Source of the DNA: Roseburia sp. 1XD42-69
GTDB lineage: Bacteria; Bacillota; Clostridia; Lachnospirales; Lachnospiraceae
NCBI RefSeq assembly: GCF_003612565.1
Contig: NZ_RAZG01000003.1
Coordinates: 62,001 to 126,000 of the forward strand
DNA: 64,000 nt
Reading direction: 5' to 3'
A model generated the notes under the pieces. The model was not told the origin of the DNA, ran no database searches, and worked only from the letters and a program-made list of their open reading frames with translations. Of the stretch, positions 18,201 through 26,591 are shown piece after piece (position 1 is the stretch's first letter; each line of letters begins with the position of its first letter). Made by a program: the position numbers and the translations under genes.

Positions 18201-19970
18201 ATGGAAAAGATACTTGATATTATCACAAAAGAAGTGAAGAAGGGATTTGCATCCCAGGGATATGAGGAAAGTTACGGGCGTGTTACCTTATCGAACCGCC
18301 CGGATTTATGTGAATACCAGTGCAACGGTGCCTTGGCTGCGGCAAAAGCGTACAAGAAGGCACCGTTTCTGATTGCTGATGAAGTGGCGGAAGCCTTAAA
18401 GGGAAACAGCGTTTTTTCCTCTGTGGAGTCTGTGAAACCAGGTTTTTTGAATTTAAAAGTGAATGAGGCTTTTCTTGCGGAATATCTCTTTGATATGTTA
18501 AAGGATAAAGAGCGTTTCGGCTGTGAAAAAGCGGAGGAAACAAAGAGGATTATGATTGATTACGGCGGCCCCAATGTGGCAAAGCCCCTCCATGTGGGGC
18601 ACCTGCGCTCCGCCATTATCGGGGAGAGCATAAAGCGCATGGGGCGTTTTATGGGCTATGAAATGATTGGGGATGTGCACCTGGGGGACTGGGGCCTTCA
18701 GATGGGGCTGATTATTACGGAATTAAAAGAGAGAAAACCGGATTTAGTGTATTTTGATGAAACTTATACCGGGGACTATCCTTTGGATCCACCTTTTACC
18801 ATTTCGGAACTGGAGGAAATTTATCCAACTGCCAGCGGAAAGTCCAAGGAGGATAAAGCGTATAAAGATGCGGCTATGGAGGCCACTTTTGAGCTTCAGC
18901 ATGGACGGAAAGGTTACCAGGCCCTTTTGTCCCATATTTTAAATGTGTCAGTGACGGACCTTAAGAAAAATTATGAGAAGTTAAATGTGTCCTTTGACTT
19001 GTGGAAAGGGGAAAGCGATGCCCAGCCATTTATTCCGGATATGGTGGAAAAGATGAAGGCGGAGGGACATGCCTACATCAGTGAGGGGGCCCTTGTGGTG
19101 GATGTGAAGGAGGAGGGGGATACAAAGGAAATTCCCCCCTGCATGATATTAAAATCTGACGGGGCCTCCCTTTACAATACCACGGATCTGGCTACCATTG
19201 TGTGGCGTATGAGGGACTATCACCCGGACCATATTATCTATGTGGTGGACAAGCGCCAGGAACTGTATTTTACCCAGGTCTTCCGGTGCGCCAGAAAGAC
19301 AGGCTTGGTGGAGGATGGGACTAAGCTTACCTTTTTAGGTTTTGGAACCATGAACGGCAAGGACGGAAAGCCTTTTAAGACAAGGGAAGGCGGCGTGATG
19401 CGCCTGGAGAGCCTTCTGGCTGAGATTAACGATGAGATGTACAAAAAGATTTCCGAGAACCACACCATGGAGGAGGGTGCGGCAAGGGAGACAGCAAAAA
19501 CTGTGGCCCTCTCCGCTGTAAAGTACGGAGATTTGTCCAACCAGGCGTCGAAAGATTATATTTTTGACGTGGAGCGGTTTACTTCTTTTGAGGGGAATAC
19601 CGGGCCTTATATTTTATATACCATTGTGAGGATGAAGTCTATTTTGGCAAAGTATGAAGCTTTGGGAAAAAAGGCGGGAGATGCGAAGCTGCTTCCTGCG
19701 GAGACGGAACATGAGAAAGGATTAATGTTGGAGCTTAGCAGGTTTTCCGGGGCAATGGAGCTTGCCTGGGAGGAGCTTGCCCCCCACAAAGTCTGCGCCT
19801 ATATGTATGACCTTGCCAATGCTTTCAACAGTTTTTATCACGGTACAAAAATTATGGCGGAGGAAGACGAAAACAGACAGGCAGGTTATATCTCCCTTTT
19901 AAAGCTTACCAAGGGAGTTTTGGAAAAATGTATCGGACTTTTGGGATTTTCCGCTCCTGACCGCATGTGA
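18201..19970 (+). CDS. argS: Arginyl-tRNA synthetase
   Basis: 589 residues, class Ia synthetase. The N-terminal Add-1 domain recognising the tRNA D-loop spans about residues 1-105. The HIGH motif appears as KPLHVGHLRSAIIGES near residue 128. The KMSKS equivalent, which is degenerate in ArgRS, is the PFKTREGGVM region near residue 392. The C-terminal anticodon-binding DALR domain contains TGPYILYTIVRMKS and ends FSAPDRM. No T-box-like leader fits in the 19-nt gap to the upstream small gene. Confidence 0.96.
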   Translation: MEKILDIITKEVKKGFASQGYEESYGRVTLSNRPDLCEYQCNGALAAAKAYKKAPFLIADEVAEALKGNSVFSSVESVKPGFLNLKVNEAFLAEYLFDMLKDKERFGCEKAEETKRIMIDYGGPNVAKPLHVGHLRSAIIGESIKRMGRFMGYEMIGDVHLGDWGLQMGLIITELKERKPDLVYFDETYTGDYPLDPPFTISELEEIYPTASGKSKEDKAYKDAAMEATFELQHGRKGYQALLSHILNVSVTDLKKNYEKLNVSFDLWKGESDAQPFIPDMVEKMKAEGHAYISEGALVVDVKEEGDTKEIPPCMILKSDGASLYNTTDLATIVWRMRDYHPDHIIYVVDKRQELYFTQVFRCARKTGLVEDGTKLTFLGFGTMNGKDGKPFKTREGGVMRLESLLAEINDEMYKKISENHTMEEGAARETAKTVALSAVKYGDLSNQASKDYIFDVERFTSFEGNTGPYILYTIVRMKSILAKYEALGKKAGDAKLLPAETEHEKGLMLELSRFSGAMELAWEELAPHKVCAYMYDLANAFNSFYHGTKIMAEEDENRQAGYISLLKLTKGVLEKCIGLLGFSAPDRM

Positions 19971-20013
19971 TATGCTCTGTCCGCTGCTGTTTTATCATTA
20001 GACGGAGAAAAAA

Positions 20014-21747
20014 ATGAGTGAGAATCTAAAGAAAATGATTTCCTACTACAGGCCCTACCGCAGGGTATTTTTTGCGGATATGTTTTTTGCTATGCTGGCA
20101 TCCCTTATCGCCCTTGTGATACCTTTAATTGTGCGGTATGTCACTTCAACCGTTATCTATATGGAGCAGGAGGAAATGGTAAGGCAGGTATTGTACCTGG
20201 GAAGCCTTATGGTTGTTTTGGTGGGGATTTCCTGTTACTGTAACTATTTTATTTCCAATTACGGCCATGTGATGGGGGCGAAAATCGAGTACGATATGCG
20301 GGCAGAGATTTTTGCCCATTTCCAGAAATTGTCCTTTGCCTTTTACGATAACCAGAAGGTGGGGGCCTTAATGTCAAGGATTACCACGGATCTATTTGAC
20401 ATTACAGAACTTTTGCACCACGGGCCGGAAAATATTGTGATATCTCTTATTAAGATCATAGGGGCCTTGGTGATTATGCTGTGTATCAGCCCAAGGCTTA
20501 CCTTGGCGGCTTTTCTTTTAGTGCCTGTGATGTTTGTGTACGCCCTGTTGTTTTTTAAGAAGATGAAGGGGGCTTTTAAGAGAAACAGGGTGAAGATTGC
20601 AGAAATTAACAGCCAGATAGAGGACAATCTCTCCGGAATCCGGGTGGTGAAATCTTTTGCAAATGAAGAGATAGAAGAGCAGAAGTTTCAGGCGGGAAAC
20701 CAGGGATTTTTAAAGGCCAAGAAAAACAGTTATTTTTATATGGGAGGATACCATGCGGGCCTTGGATCTTTCTCCATGCTTATTACCGTGGTGGTGCTTG
20801 TGGCAGGGGCACTTGGCATCTCACGTGGAAGTGTTGGGGTGACGGATTTAATCACCTTCCTTCTCTACATTAACATCTTAACGGAGCCCATTAAGACTCT
20901 CATTGATTTTACAGAGCAGTTTCAAAACGGCTACACAGGGTTTGAGCGGTTCCGGGAGATTATGGCCATAAAGCCTGATATTGAAAATGACAAGGATGCC
21001 GTGGCTTTAGAGGAAGTGAAAGGCGTGATTGATTTTAACCATGTCTCCTTCCAATATGAGGATAACACGGAGACGGTGTTAAGTAACATTAACTTCCATG
21101 TGGACGCCGGGGAGTATGTGGCCCTTGTGGGCTCTTCCGGGGCGGGAAAGAGTACTCTGTGCAGTCTGATTCCCAGGTTTTATGACGTGACCGGTGGAAA
21201 GATTTTCATTGACGGCGTGGATGTGCGCAAGATCCAGTTAAAGAGCCTAAGGGATCACATCGGCATTGTCCAGCAGGATGTGTATCTCTTTGTGGGGACA
21301 ATTTATGACAATATCCGTTACGGAAAACCGGAGGCATCAAGGGACGAGGTGATTGCGGCTGCCAAAAACGCCAACGCCCACGACTTTATTATGTCCCTTC
21401 CAAAAGGGTATGACACGGACATCGGCCAGCGGGGCATAAAGCTTTCCGGAGGGCAGAAGCAGAGGCTTTCCATCGCCCGGGTATTTTTAAAAAATCCCCC
21501 CATACTGATATTTGACGAGGCTACTTCTGCATTGGACAATGAAAGTGAAAAAGTGGTTCAGGACTCATTGGAAAAACTGGCAAGGAACCGCACTACCTTT
21601 GTGATTGCCCACCGGCTTACCACCATCAAAAACGCAAAGAGGATTCTTGTGCTCACAGAGGAGGGGATTGAGGAAGAGGGAAGCCATGAGGAACTTTTAG
21701 CCAAAAGAGGAATTTACGAAAAACTGTATCATATGCACAATATGTAG
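20014..21747 (+). CDS. ABC exporter, fused permease and ATPase
   Basis: 577 residues, a half-transporter of the MsbA/LmrA type. Six membrane helices span about residues 15-300. The nucleotide-binding domain has Walker A VGSSGAGKSTLC, Q-loop QQDVYLF, signature LSGGQKQRLS, Walker B ILIFDEATSALD and H-loop IAHRLTT. It would act as a homodimer exporting a lipid, drug or peptide; the substrate cannot be told. A hairpin and a sensor kinase gene follow within 70 nt, so it may be in the same operon. Confidence 0.92.
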   Translation: MSENLKKMISYYRPYRRVFFADMFFAMLASLIALVIPLIVRYVTSTVIYMEQEEMVRQVLYLGSLMVVLVGISCYCNYFISNYGHVMGAKIEYDMRAEIFAHFQKLSFAFYDNQKVGALMSRITTDLFDITELLHHGPENIVISLIKIIGALVIMLCISPRLTLAAFLLVPVMFVYALLFFKKMKGAFKRNRVKIAEINSQIEDNLSGIRVVKSFANEEIEEQKFQAGNQGFLKAKKNSYFYMGGYHAGLGSFSMLITVVVLVAGALGISRGSVGVTDLITFLLYINILTEPIKTLIDFTEQFQNGYTGFERFREIMAIKPDIENDKDAVALEEVKGVIDFNHVSFQYEDNTETVLSNINFHVDAGEYVALVGSSGAGKSTLCSLIPRFYDVTGGKIFIDGVDVRKIQLKSLRDHIGIVQQDVYLFVGTIYDNIRYGKPEASRDEVIAAAKNANAHDFIMSLPKGYDTDIGQRGIKLSGGQKQRLSIARVFLKNPPILIFDEATSALDNESEKVVQDSLEKLARNRTTFVIAHRLTTIKNAKRILVLTEEGIEEEGSHEELLAKRGIYEKLYHMHNM

Positions 21748-21775
21748 CGTATGATAAATTGAGATTTAAGGGGTG

Positions 21776-21800
21776 CCCCTGTCTTTGGGACAGACAGGGG
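21776..21800 (+). repeat. Strong hairpin just before the hybrid kinase gene
   Basis: Perfect 9-bp arms CCCCTGTCT (21776-21784) and AGACAGGGG (21792-21800) with a 7-nt loop, no T run. It ends 15 nt before the kinase start, close to its ribosome site (GGGAGAGTAAGG). It could be an RNA processing or translation control element, or a dispersed palindrome. Confidence 0.5.
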
Positions 21801-21815
21801 AATGGGAGAGTAAGG

Positions 21816-24407
21816 ATGAAACAAAAAAAGAACAGAAGCAGAAAGGACAAAGGAATACATTTGCTTCTTTCTATGATACTTCTATTTAGTGTTTTAGGAG
21901 TGATTGTATTTTCCGTTGCACGGAGAATCTCTGCGGACATGTCCGCATCGGCTATTCAGAATCTAAGCGAAAGCCTGGATTTGATAAAATGTACCATAGA
22001 GTCCATGTTAAAAAAGGATGCGGAATATCAAAAACTTATGGCGGGGGAAATTGCCCGGGAGGATGATCCAAAAGAATATATTCTCACCTATAAGAAAAGT
22101 CCGTCTATGACAAAAATTTCTTATATCCCTGCAGGTGAGGAGAAAGGAATTTCCAATACCGGGGAAATTTTCACTGCGGAAGAGTTGAATTTTTCCTCCC
22201 AGGGGACAGCGGAGGGACTGGAAATTTCCCAGTCCTATCTGAATTACATGGGAACATGGGCTTATTCCATGGTGTGCCCTGTGGAGAGGGGTGGGGAAAA
22301 AATAGGAATGCTCTATGTGGAATATGTGTATGATTCCCTTGACAAGTCCCTGCCTAAGGGTTTTTACAATCAAAAAGCCATGCTCTATGTGATGGATGCA
22401 AGGAGCCAGAAACTTGTGCTAAAACCCAAGGGAATGGGAGAGCGCAGCGCAGGGCATTTGAACTTGGAGGATTTTTACCGGGCAAATGCTATCACGGAAC
22501 AAAAGCTTAAGGAAGAAGTTTCCCTGTGCATTTCCAATGGGGAGAATATTATGTTCTACCATGATATCCTGGGAAAAAGCGCTTTAAATTATATGTGGGC
22601 CCTAAACGGGGGATCGATTTATCTCATCGGTTATGTGCCTGTGGAGGAAATCCAGCAGGAGGGCAGATCGGTAAACCAGAATATCTTCCTTGTGGTCCTC
22701 TCCATGCTCATAGCCTTTTTCCTCTGTTTCATTTTGTATTATTTAAATCAGAGACAGCAGGAAAAACTTAGAAGAGAGCGGGAGACGGAACGGGAGATGC
22801 ACAATAAACAGCTTGCGGAGGCCCTTAAGGCTGCCCAGATTGCAAGTGAGTCCAAGACAACATTTCTCTCCAACATGTCCCATGATATCAGGACCCCTAT
22901 GAATGCTGTTTTAGGTTTTACCACCCTCCTTGCCATGGATGCGGAAAATCCTGTGAAGGTCAGGGAATACACCAAAAAAATTACGGCTTCCGGCAAGCAT
23001 CTTTTGAGCCTGATTAACGATGTTTTGGATGTGTCTAAAATTGAGAGCGGAAAAGTGGTTTTAAACTATGAAAAGTTTACCTTAAGTGACCTGGTGTCTT
23101 CCGTGGATGCCATTATACGGCCTATGGCCCAGGAAAGGGAACAGCATTTTTATGTGGAGGTAACAGGGGTTGCCCATGAGATTCTTGTGGGGGATGAGAC
23201 CAGGATAAACCAGATTTTAATTAACCTTCTCTCCAATGCGGTTAAATATACCCAGAGGGGAGGGCGTATCTATTTCCGTATCCTTGGGTTGAAACAGCGC
23301 TCTCCCCAGTACGAACATTTTCGGATTGAGGTGGAGGACAACGGTTACGGAATGACGCCGGAATATCTTGAGACGATTTTTGACGCCTTTACCAGAGCGG
23401 AAAACAGTACTACCAACAAGGTCCAGGGCACCGGCCTTGGCATGGCTATTACAAAAAACATTGTGGAACTTATGGGGGGAACCATAGAAGTTTCCAGCCA
23501 GGTGGATAAGGGGACTGTTTTTCAGGTGGAGTTAGAGTGCAGGATACCGGAAGACAGGGAAGATATGCTTTTCTGGGAAGAAAAAGGGATTACCCGGATT
23601 TTTGCTGTGGGGGCGGATGAGGAAATCTGCAGGAATATTGAGATATCTATGAAAGATTTCGGGGTTACTGTGGATACGGTGTCTGGAATTGCCAGAGCCA
23701 TGGAGTTTTTAAGGGATACGGAAGAGACTTATCAGATTGTCCTTCTGGATTTTGACCTGCCGAATCAGGAGAGTATCCATGGGGCGGAAAAAATCAGGGA
23801 ACTGCTGCCGGAAATTCCCATTGTATTTCTGGCATCCTGGGATGCAGAGTTTTTAGAGAAAGCCCTTGAGATGGAGAATGGGGAAGTTATGACAAAGCCC
23901 TTCTTTGTGTCTGCCTTAAAGGAGAAAGTAAAAAATTTGTTGGAAGGATCAGAGAAAGAGAGTGCGCAGAAAGAGGAGGAGAGTTCCGGCCTGTCAGGCC
24001 TTAATTTCCTTGCCGCAGAGGATAATGAGATTAATGCGGAAATTCTAAAGGAAATTTTGGAGATGGAAGGTGCAGGCTGCCAGATTGTGGAAAACGGCCG
24101 TCTGGCGGTGGAACGATTTGAAAAATCAGAAAAAGGGGAATTTGATGCAATACTCATGGATGTGCAGATGCCGGTGATGAACGGCTATGAAGCCACCAGA
24201 AACATCAGGGCTTTGGACAGGGAGGATGCAGGGGAGATTCCCATTATTGCAATGACCGCCAATGCCTTTGCGGAAGACGAAAAAGCCGCACTGGATGCGG
24301 GAATGAATGTCCATGTGGCAAAGCCCATTGACATGGAATTATTAAAAAGGGTTATTAGGGAGCATGTAAAGAAAGGGGATAGGATATGGGGAAGAGAAAG
24401 GGAATAG
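21816..24407 (+). CDS. Hybrid sensor histidine kinase with two receiver domains
   Basis: 863 residues from ATG 21816. Order: membrane helix (about 18-38), an extracytoplasmic sensing region of about 250 residues, a second helix (about 295-315), HisKA with SHDIRTPMNAVL (His356), HATPase with NQILINLLSNAVKYT, VEDNGYGM and GTGLGMAI. Then comes a divergent receiver (Asp645 in LLDFDLPN) and a typical receiver (LAAEDNEINAEIL, Asp782 in LMDVQMPVMNGYEA). No DNA-binding output is fused. The gene overlaps the following lipoprotein gene by 22 nt, which suggests the lipoprotein presents a ligand to this kinase. An extracytoplasmic Cache-like fold is plausible but not shown. Confidence 0.92.
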   Translation: MKQKKNRSRKDKGIHLLLSMILLFSVLGVIVFSVARRISADMSASAIQNLSESLDLIKCTIESMLKKDAEYQKLMAGEIAREDDPKEYILTYKKSPSMTKISYIPAGEEKGISNTGEIFTAEELNFSSQGTAEGLEISQSYLNYMGTWAYSMVCPVERGGEKIGMLYVEYVYDSLDKSLPKGFYNQKAMLYVMDARSQKLVLKPKGMGERSAGHLNLEDFYRANAITEQKLKEEVSLCISNGENIMFYHDILGKSALNYMWALNGGSIYLIGYVPVEEIQQEGRSVNQNIFLVVLSMLIAFFLCFILYYLNQRQQEKLRRERETEREMHNKQLAEALKAAQIASESKTTFLSNMSHDIRTPMNAVLGFTTLLAMDAENPVKVREYTKKITASGKHLLSLINDVLDVSKIESGKVVLNYEKFTLSDLVSSVDAIIRPMAQEREQHFYVEVTGVAHEILVGDETRINQILINLLSNAVKYTQRGGRIYFRILGLKQRSPQYEHFRIEVEDNGYGMTPEYLETIFDAFTRAENSTTNKVQGTGLGMAITKNIVELMGGTIEVSSQVDKGTVFQVELECRIPEDREDMLFWEEKGITRIFAVGADEEICRNIEISMKDFGVTVDTVSGIARAMEFLRDTEETYQIVLLDFDLPNQESIHGAEKIRELLPEIPIVFLASWDAEFLEKALEMENGEVMTKPFFVSALKEKVKNLLEGSEKESAQKEEESSGLSGLNFLAAEDNEINAEILKEILEMEGAGCQIVENGRLAVERFEKSEKGEFDAILMDVQMPVMNGYEATRNIRALDREDAGEIPIIAMTANAFAEDEKAALDAGMNVHVAKPIDMELLKRVIREHVKKGDRIWGRERE

Positions 24408-25696
24408 GGCTGGCTGTTTTGCTGCTGGGCCTTTTGGCTCCAAGTATGCTTTCTTCCTGCGGGCTCAAGGAGAAAGAATTTAATCTTATCACCTCCGGGG
24501 AGGAAAATGAGAAGGTGGTAAATCTTTTCAGCCCTATGGAAAAGACAGATCCGGGGGTGGAGAATACGGCCAGAAGCGCATCGGATAAAACCGTGATTAT
24601 GGCGGAGGAGGATCTTGGCATTACAATGGCTTACAGAACCTATACGGCGGAGAATTACCAGGAGAAAACCTACGATGATGTGACTCTTGACAGGGCGAGA
24701 AATGATATGGACGATCTGTATCTTTTAAATCCGGATACCATTAAAACTCTTGGGGAGGAGGGAAAGCTTATGGACCTTTCCGGCCTTGACAGCGCAAAAA
24801 ATCTCAGGGATGTGGTAAAGACGGCAAATACCATAGACGGGAAACTGGTGGCAATTCCCCAGGAGGTGGTGGCCTACGGCCTTTTTATTAATAAAGATAT
24901 GTTTGATGAGTATAAATTAGAGCTGCCGGAGACGCCGGAGGAATTTTTGGAGTGCTGCAGGGTTTTTAAAGAGAAGGGCATTGAGACGCCGGTGGGGGCA
25001 AACCGCTGGTGGCTGGAGACTTTTGTGCTGGCCCAGGCCTATGCAGACCTTTATAACGGGGGAAATACCAAAGAGGAGATAGCGGCGTTAAACAGCGGGG
25101 AGAGGAAGTACAGCGACTATATGCGCCCCGGTTTTGAATTTTTACAGGAGATGATTGACAAGGGATACATTGATGCAAAAAAAGCCTATGTGAGCGAGGC
25201 CATTGAGGGGGAAGGGGAAGATTTTTTAAACCAGAAGACGCCGATTGTCATGGCCTACTGGGGTGCGGCAAACACGGAGACAGCTTACGGGAAAACGGAT
25301 TTTAGGATGCTTGTCATCGGATTTCCCAGCAGCCGGGGACAAATGCCTGTTGTGCCAATTACGGGTTTTGGGGTAGGTGTGAACGCAGAGCACAGGGAGG
25401 ATGCCATGAAGGCTCTGGATGTTATGACCTCCGATCAGGCACTGCAGGTGTACACGGAGACAAATAAGGTGATTTCCCCCTCCAAAAATGTGGAGGGGGA
25501 CTGTGTTCCCGCATTAAAACCCTTAAATGACAGAATCAAGGAAAATGTTTATGTTCTTGGCTCCAATGCGGGCATGAAGCTGGAGCAGTGGGGAAATACC
25601 TGCCTGATTGTGCAGCAGCTCCTAAAGGGTGATACTGTGGATGATTGTATGGCGGAGTTTGACAGGCTTCAGGAAGAAACCTTAAAAAAGAATTAA
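24386..25696 (+). CDS. Extracellular solute-binding lipoprotein, no permease nearby
   Basis: 436 residues. A lipoprotein signal with lipobox LSSC near residue 28 anchors it outside the membrane. The rest fits family 1 (sugar-type) binding proteins: VNLFSPM start, IPQEVVAYGLFINKDMFDEY, ETPEEFLECCRVFKEKG and PIVMAYWGAAN. No ABC permease or ATPase gene accompanies it. The start lies inside the 3' end of the kinase gene (22-nt overlap), so the two are translationally coupled. I infer a sensing role with the kinase rather than uptake. It ends 14 nt before the left copy of the 37-bp repeat. Confidence 0.85.
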   Translation: MGKRKGIGLAVLLLGLLAPSMLSSCGLKEKEFNLITSGEENEKVVNLFSPMEKTDPGVENTARSASDKTVIMAEEDLGITMAYRTYTAENYQEKTYDDVTLDRARNDMDDLYLLNPDTIKTLGEEGKLMDLSGLDSAKNLRDVVKTANTIDGKLVAIPQEVVAYGLFINKDMFDEYKLELPETPEEFLECCRVFKEKGIETPVGANRWWLETFVLAQAYADLYNGGNTKEEIAALNSGERKYSDYMRPGFEFLQEMIDKGYIDAKKAYVSEAIEGEGEDFLNQKTPIVMAYWGAANTETAYGKTDFRMLVIGFPSSRGQMPVVPITGFGVGVNAEHREDAMKALDVMTSDQALQVYTETNKVISPSKNVEGDCVPALKPLNDRIKENVYVLGSNAGMKLEQWGNTCLIVQQLLKGDTVDDCMAEFDRLQEETLKKN

Positions 25697-25710
25697 GAAA
25701 CAGCCCTGTA

Positions 25711-25747
25711 TTAACAGCAATTTCCACGTATCTGCGGTTTGACAAAC
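25711..25747 (+). repeat. 37-bp direct repeat, left copy, bordering the bacteriocin island
   Basis: Identical to 29720-29756 except for one base (G at 25728, A in the right copy). It contains an imperfect inverted repeat, AACAGCA (25713-25719) and TGCGGTT (25733-25739), then TTGACAAAC. Here the TTGACA (25739-25744) has no good -10 box 17 bp downstream, unlike the right copy. The repeats are 4009 bp apart and bracket all the AT-rich genes. Confidence 0.85.
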
Positions 25748-26022
25748 TAATTATAACGAAAACATTAAGGCATATTGTTTAAAATTTATATGCTTTATTT
25801 TGTCATAAGAGGTATATATTTTGCGGAATATAGTGTTTAGATTACAATAACAAAATGTCGTTCATACAAAAAAATGTCGTTCATACAAGATGTATTGCAA
25901 AGTTATACATATAATCATATACTTTTATTGTTTGAAAAATTGCTGGGAAGAGGTGAAGCTATATTTCAAAATTAGAATTGGAAGATTAAGCATCAAACAT
26001 AAATAATAAAAGGAGATATGAA
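25748..26022 (+). promoter_or_regulatory. Control region of the bacteriocin gene: tandem operator and -10 box
   Basis: AT-rich gap. A weak hairpin with arms GCATA/TATGC (about 25771-25795) followed by T-rich sequence may end leftward-borne transcription. An 18-nt sequence (AAAATGTCGTTCATACAA) occurs twice in tandem at 25852-25869 and 25871-25888, a 19-bp period. A perfect TATAAT follows at 25910-25915 with no recognisable -35 box; the second repeat abuts where -35 would be. This is the look of an activator-dependent promoter. The bacteriocin ribosome site AAAGGAG lies at about 26009-26015. No small gene was seen in this gap. Confidence 0.6.
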
Positions 26023-26469
26023 ATGAATCAAAGAGTAAAAACAGGATTTATAATGCTTTTAACAGCAGGGACTGTAATTTGCAGTTCACCATTTAATACT
26101 TTTGCGGCATCAAAAACGGCATCAAAAACTCCCGTTGCAACGTCAACAACAGGCACAGTATCAAGAGTGAATCCAAAAGGTGCTGGTGGTATAAAAGGAT
26201 ATATTTATGTTGATAATGGTGAACAAACATTTAAATCTGATTGGAAATTAACGAAATATGGCAAAGATTCTAAATTAACATATGGTTATAATACTGTTTT
26301 GATAAACGAAGATTTTGCATGGGCTTATCATTCAAAAAGAGAACATTCTGCCATTGTGAGTAATAAAAGAGGGGCTTTTATGTCTTCAAAAAAGAAAAAA
26401 AAGAAAACAGCTAAAATAGAAGTAAGGCATAAAGGAAGTTATATACAATATCAAAATACAGGGTATTAA
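26023..26469 (+). CDS. Lactococcin-972-family secreted bacteriocin
   Basis: 148 residues. A Sec signal peptide (GFIMLLTAGTVICSS core) ends near NTFAAS, about residue 29. The mature part has no Cys. It starts with a Ser/Thr/Lys linker, then shows the family pattern: a Trp-Tyr-Gly segment (WKLTKYGKDSK), DFAWAYHSKREHSAIVSN matching the W..YH...HSA.V core, and a Tyr-rich end (YIQYQNTGY). It is longer than lactococcin 972 (66-residue mature peptide), which binds lipid II and blocks septation in relatives. The partner genes downstream are those known for this class. Codon use is far more A/T-rich than neighbouring genes. Killing activity is inferred. Confidence 0.8.
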   Translation: MNQRVKTGFIMLLTAGTVICSSPFNTFAASKTASKTPVATSTTGTVSRVNPKGAGGIKGYIYVDNGEQTFKSDWKLTKYGKDSKLTYGYNTVLINEDFAWAYHSKREHSAIVSNKRGAFMSSKKKKKKTAKIEVRHKGSYIQYQNTGY

Positions 26470-26476
26470 TCTAATT

Positions 26477-26520
26477 GGAAGAGTAAAATTTGGTTTTTAC
26501 CAGACTTTACTCTTCTTTAT
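26477..26520 (+). terminator. Terminator/attenuator between bacteriocin and export genes
   Basis: GAAGAGTAAA (about 26477-26486) pairs with TTTACTCTTC (about 26505-26514), followed by TTTATTTATTTT. Partial termination would set a high ratio of peptide to membrane proteins. An in-frame TTG at 26490 lies inside this hairpin and is not the start of the next gene. Confidence 0.7.
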
Positions 26521-26591
26521 TTATTTTACCGAAAAAGCTTTCGGAATATTTTAAAAGCAATTTAGAGTATTATAAAGTAACGGAGGATATT

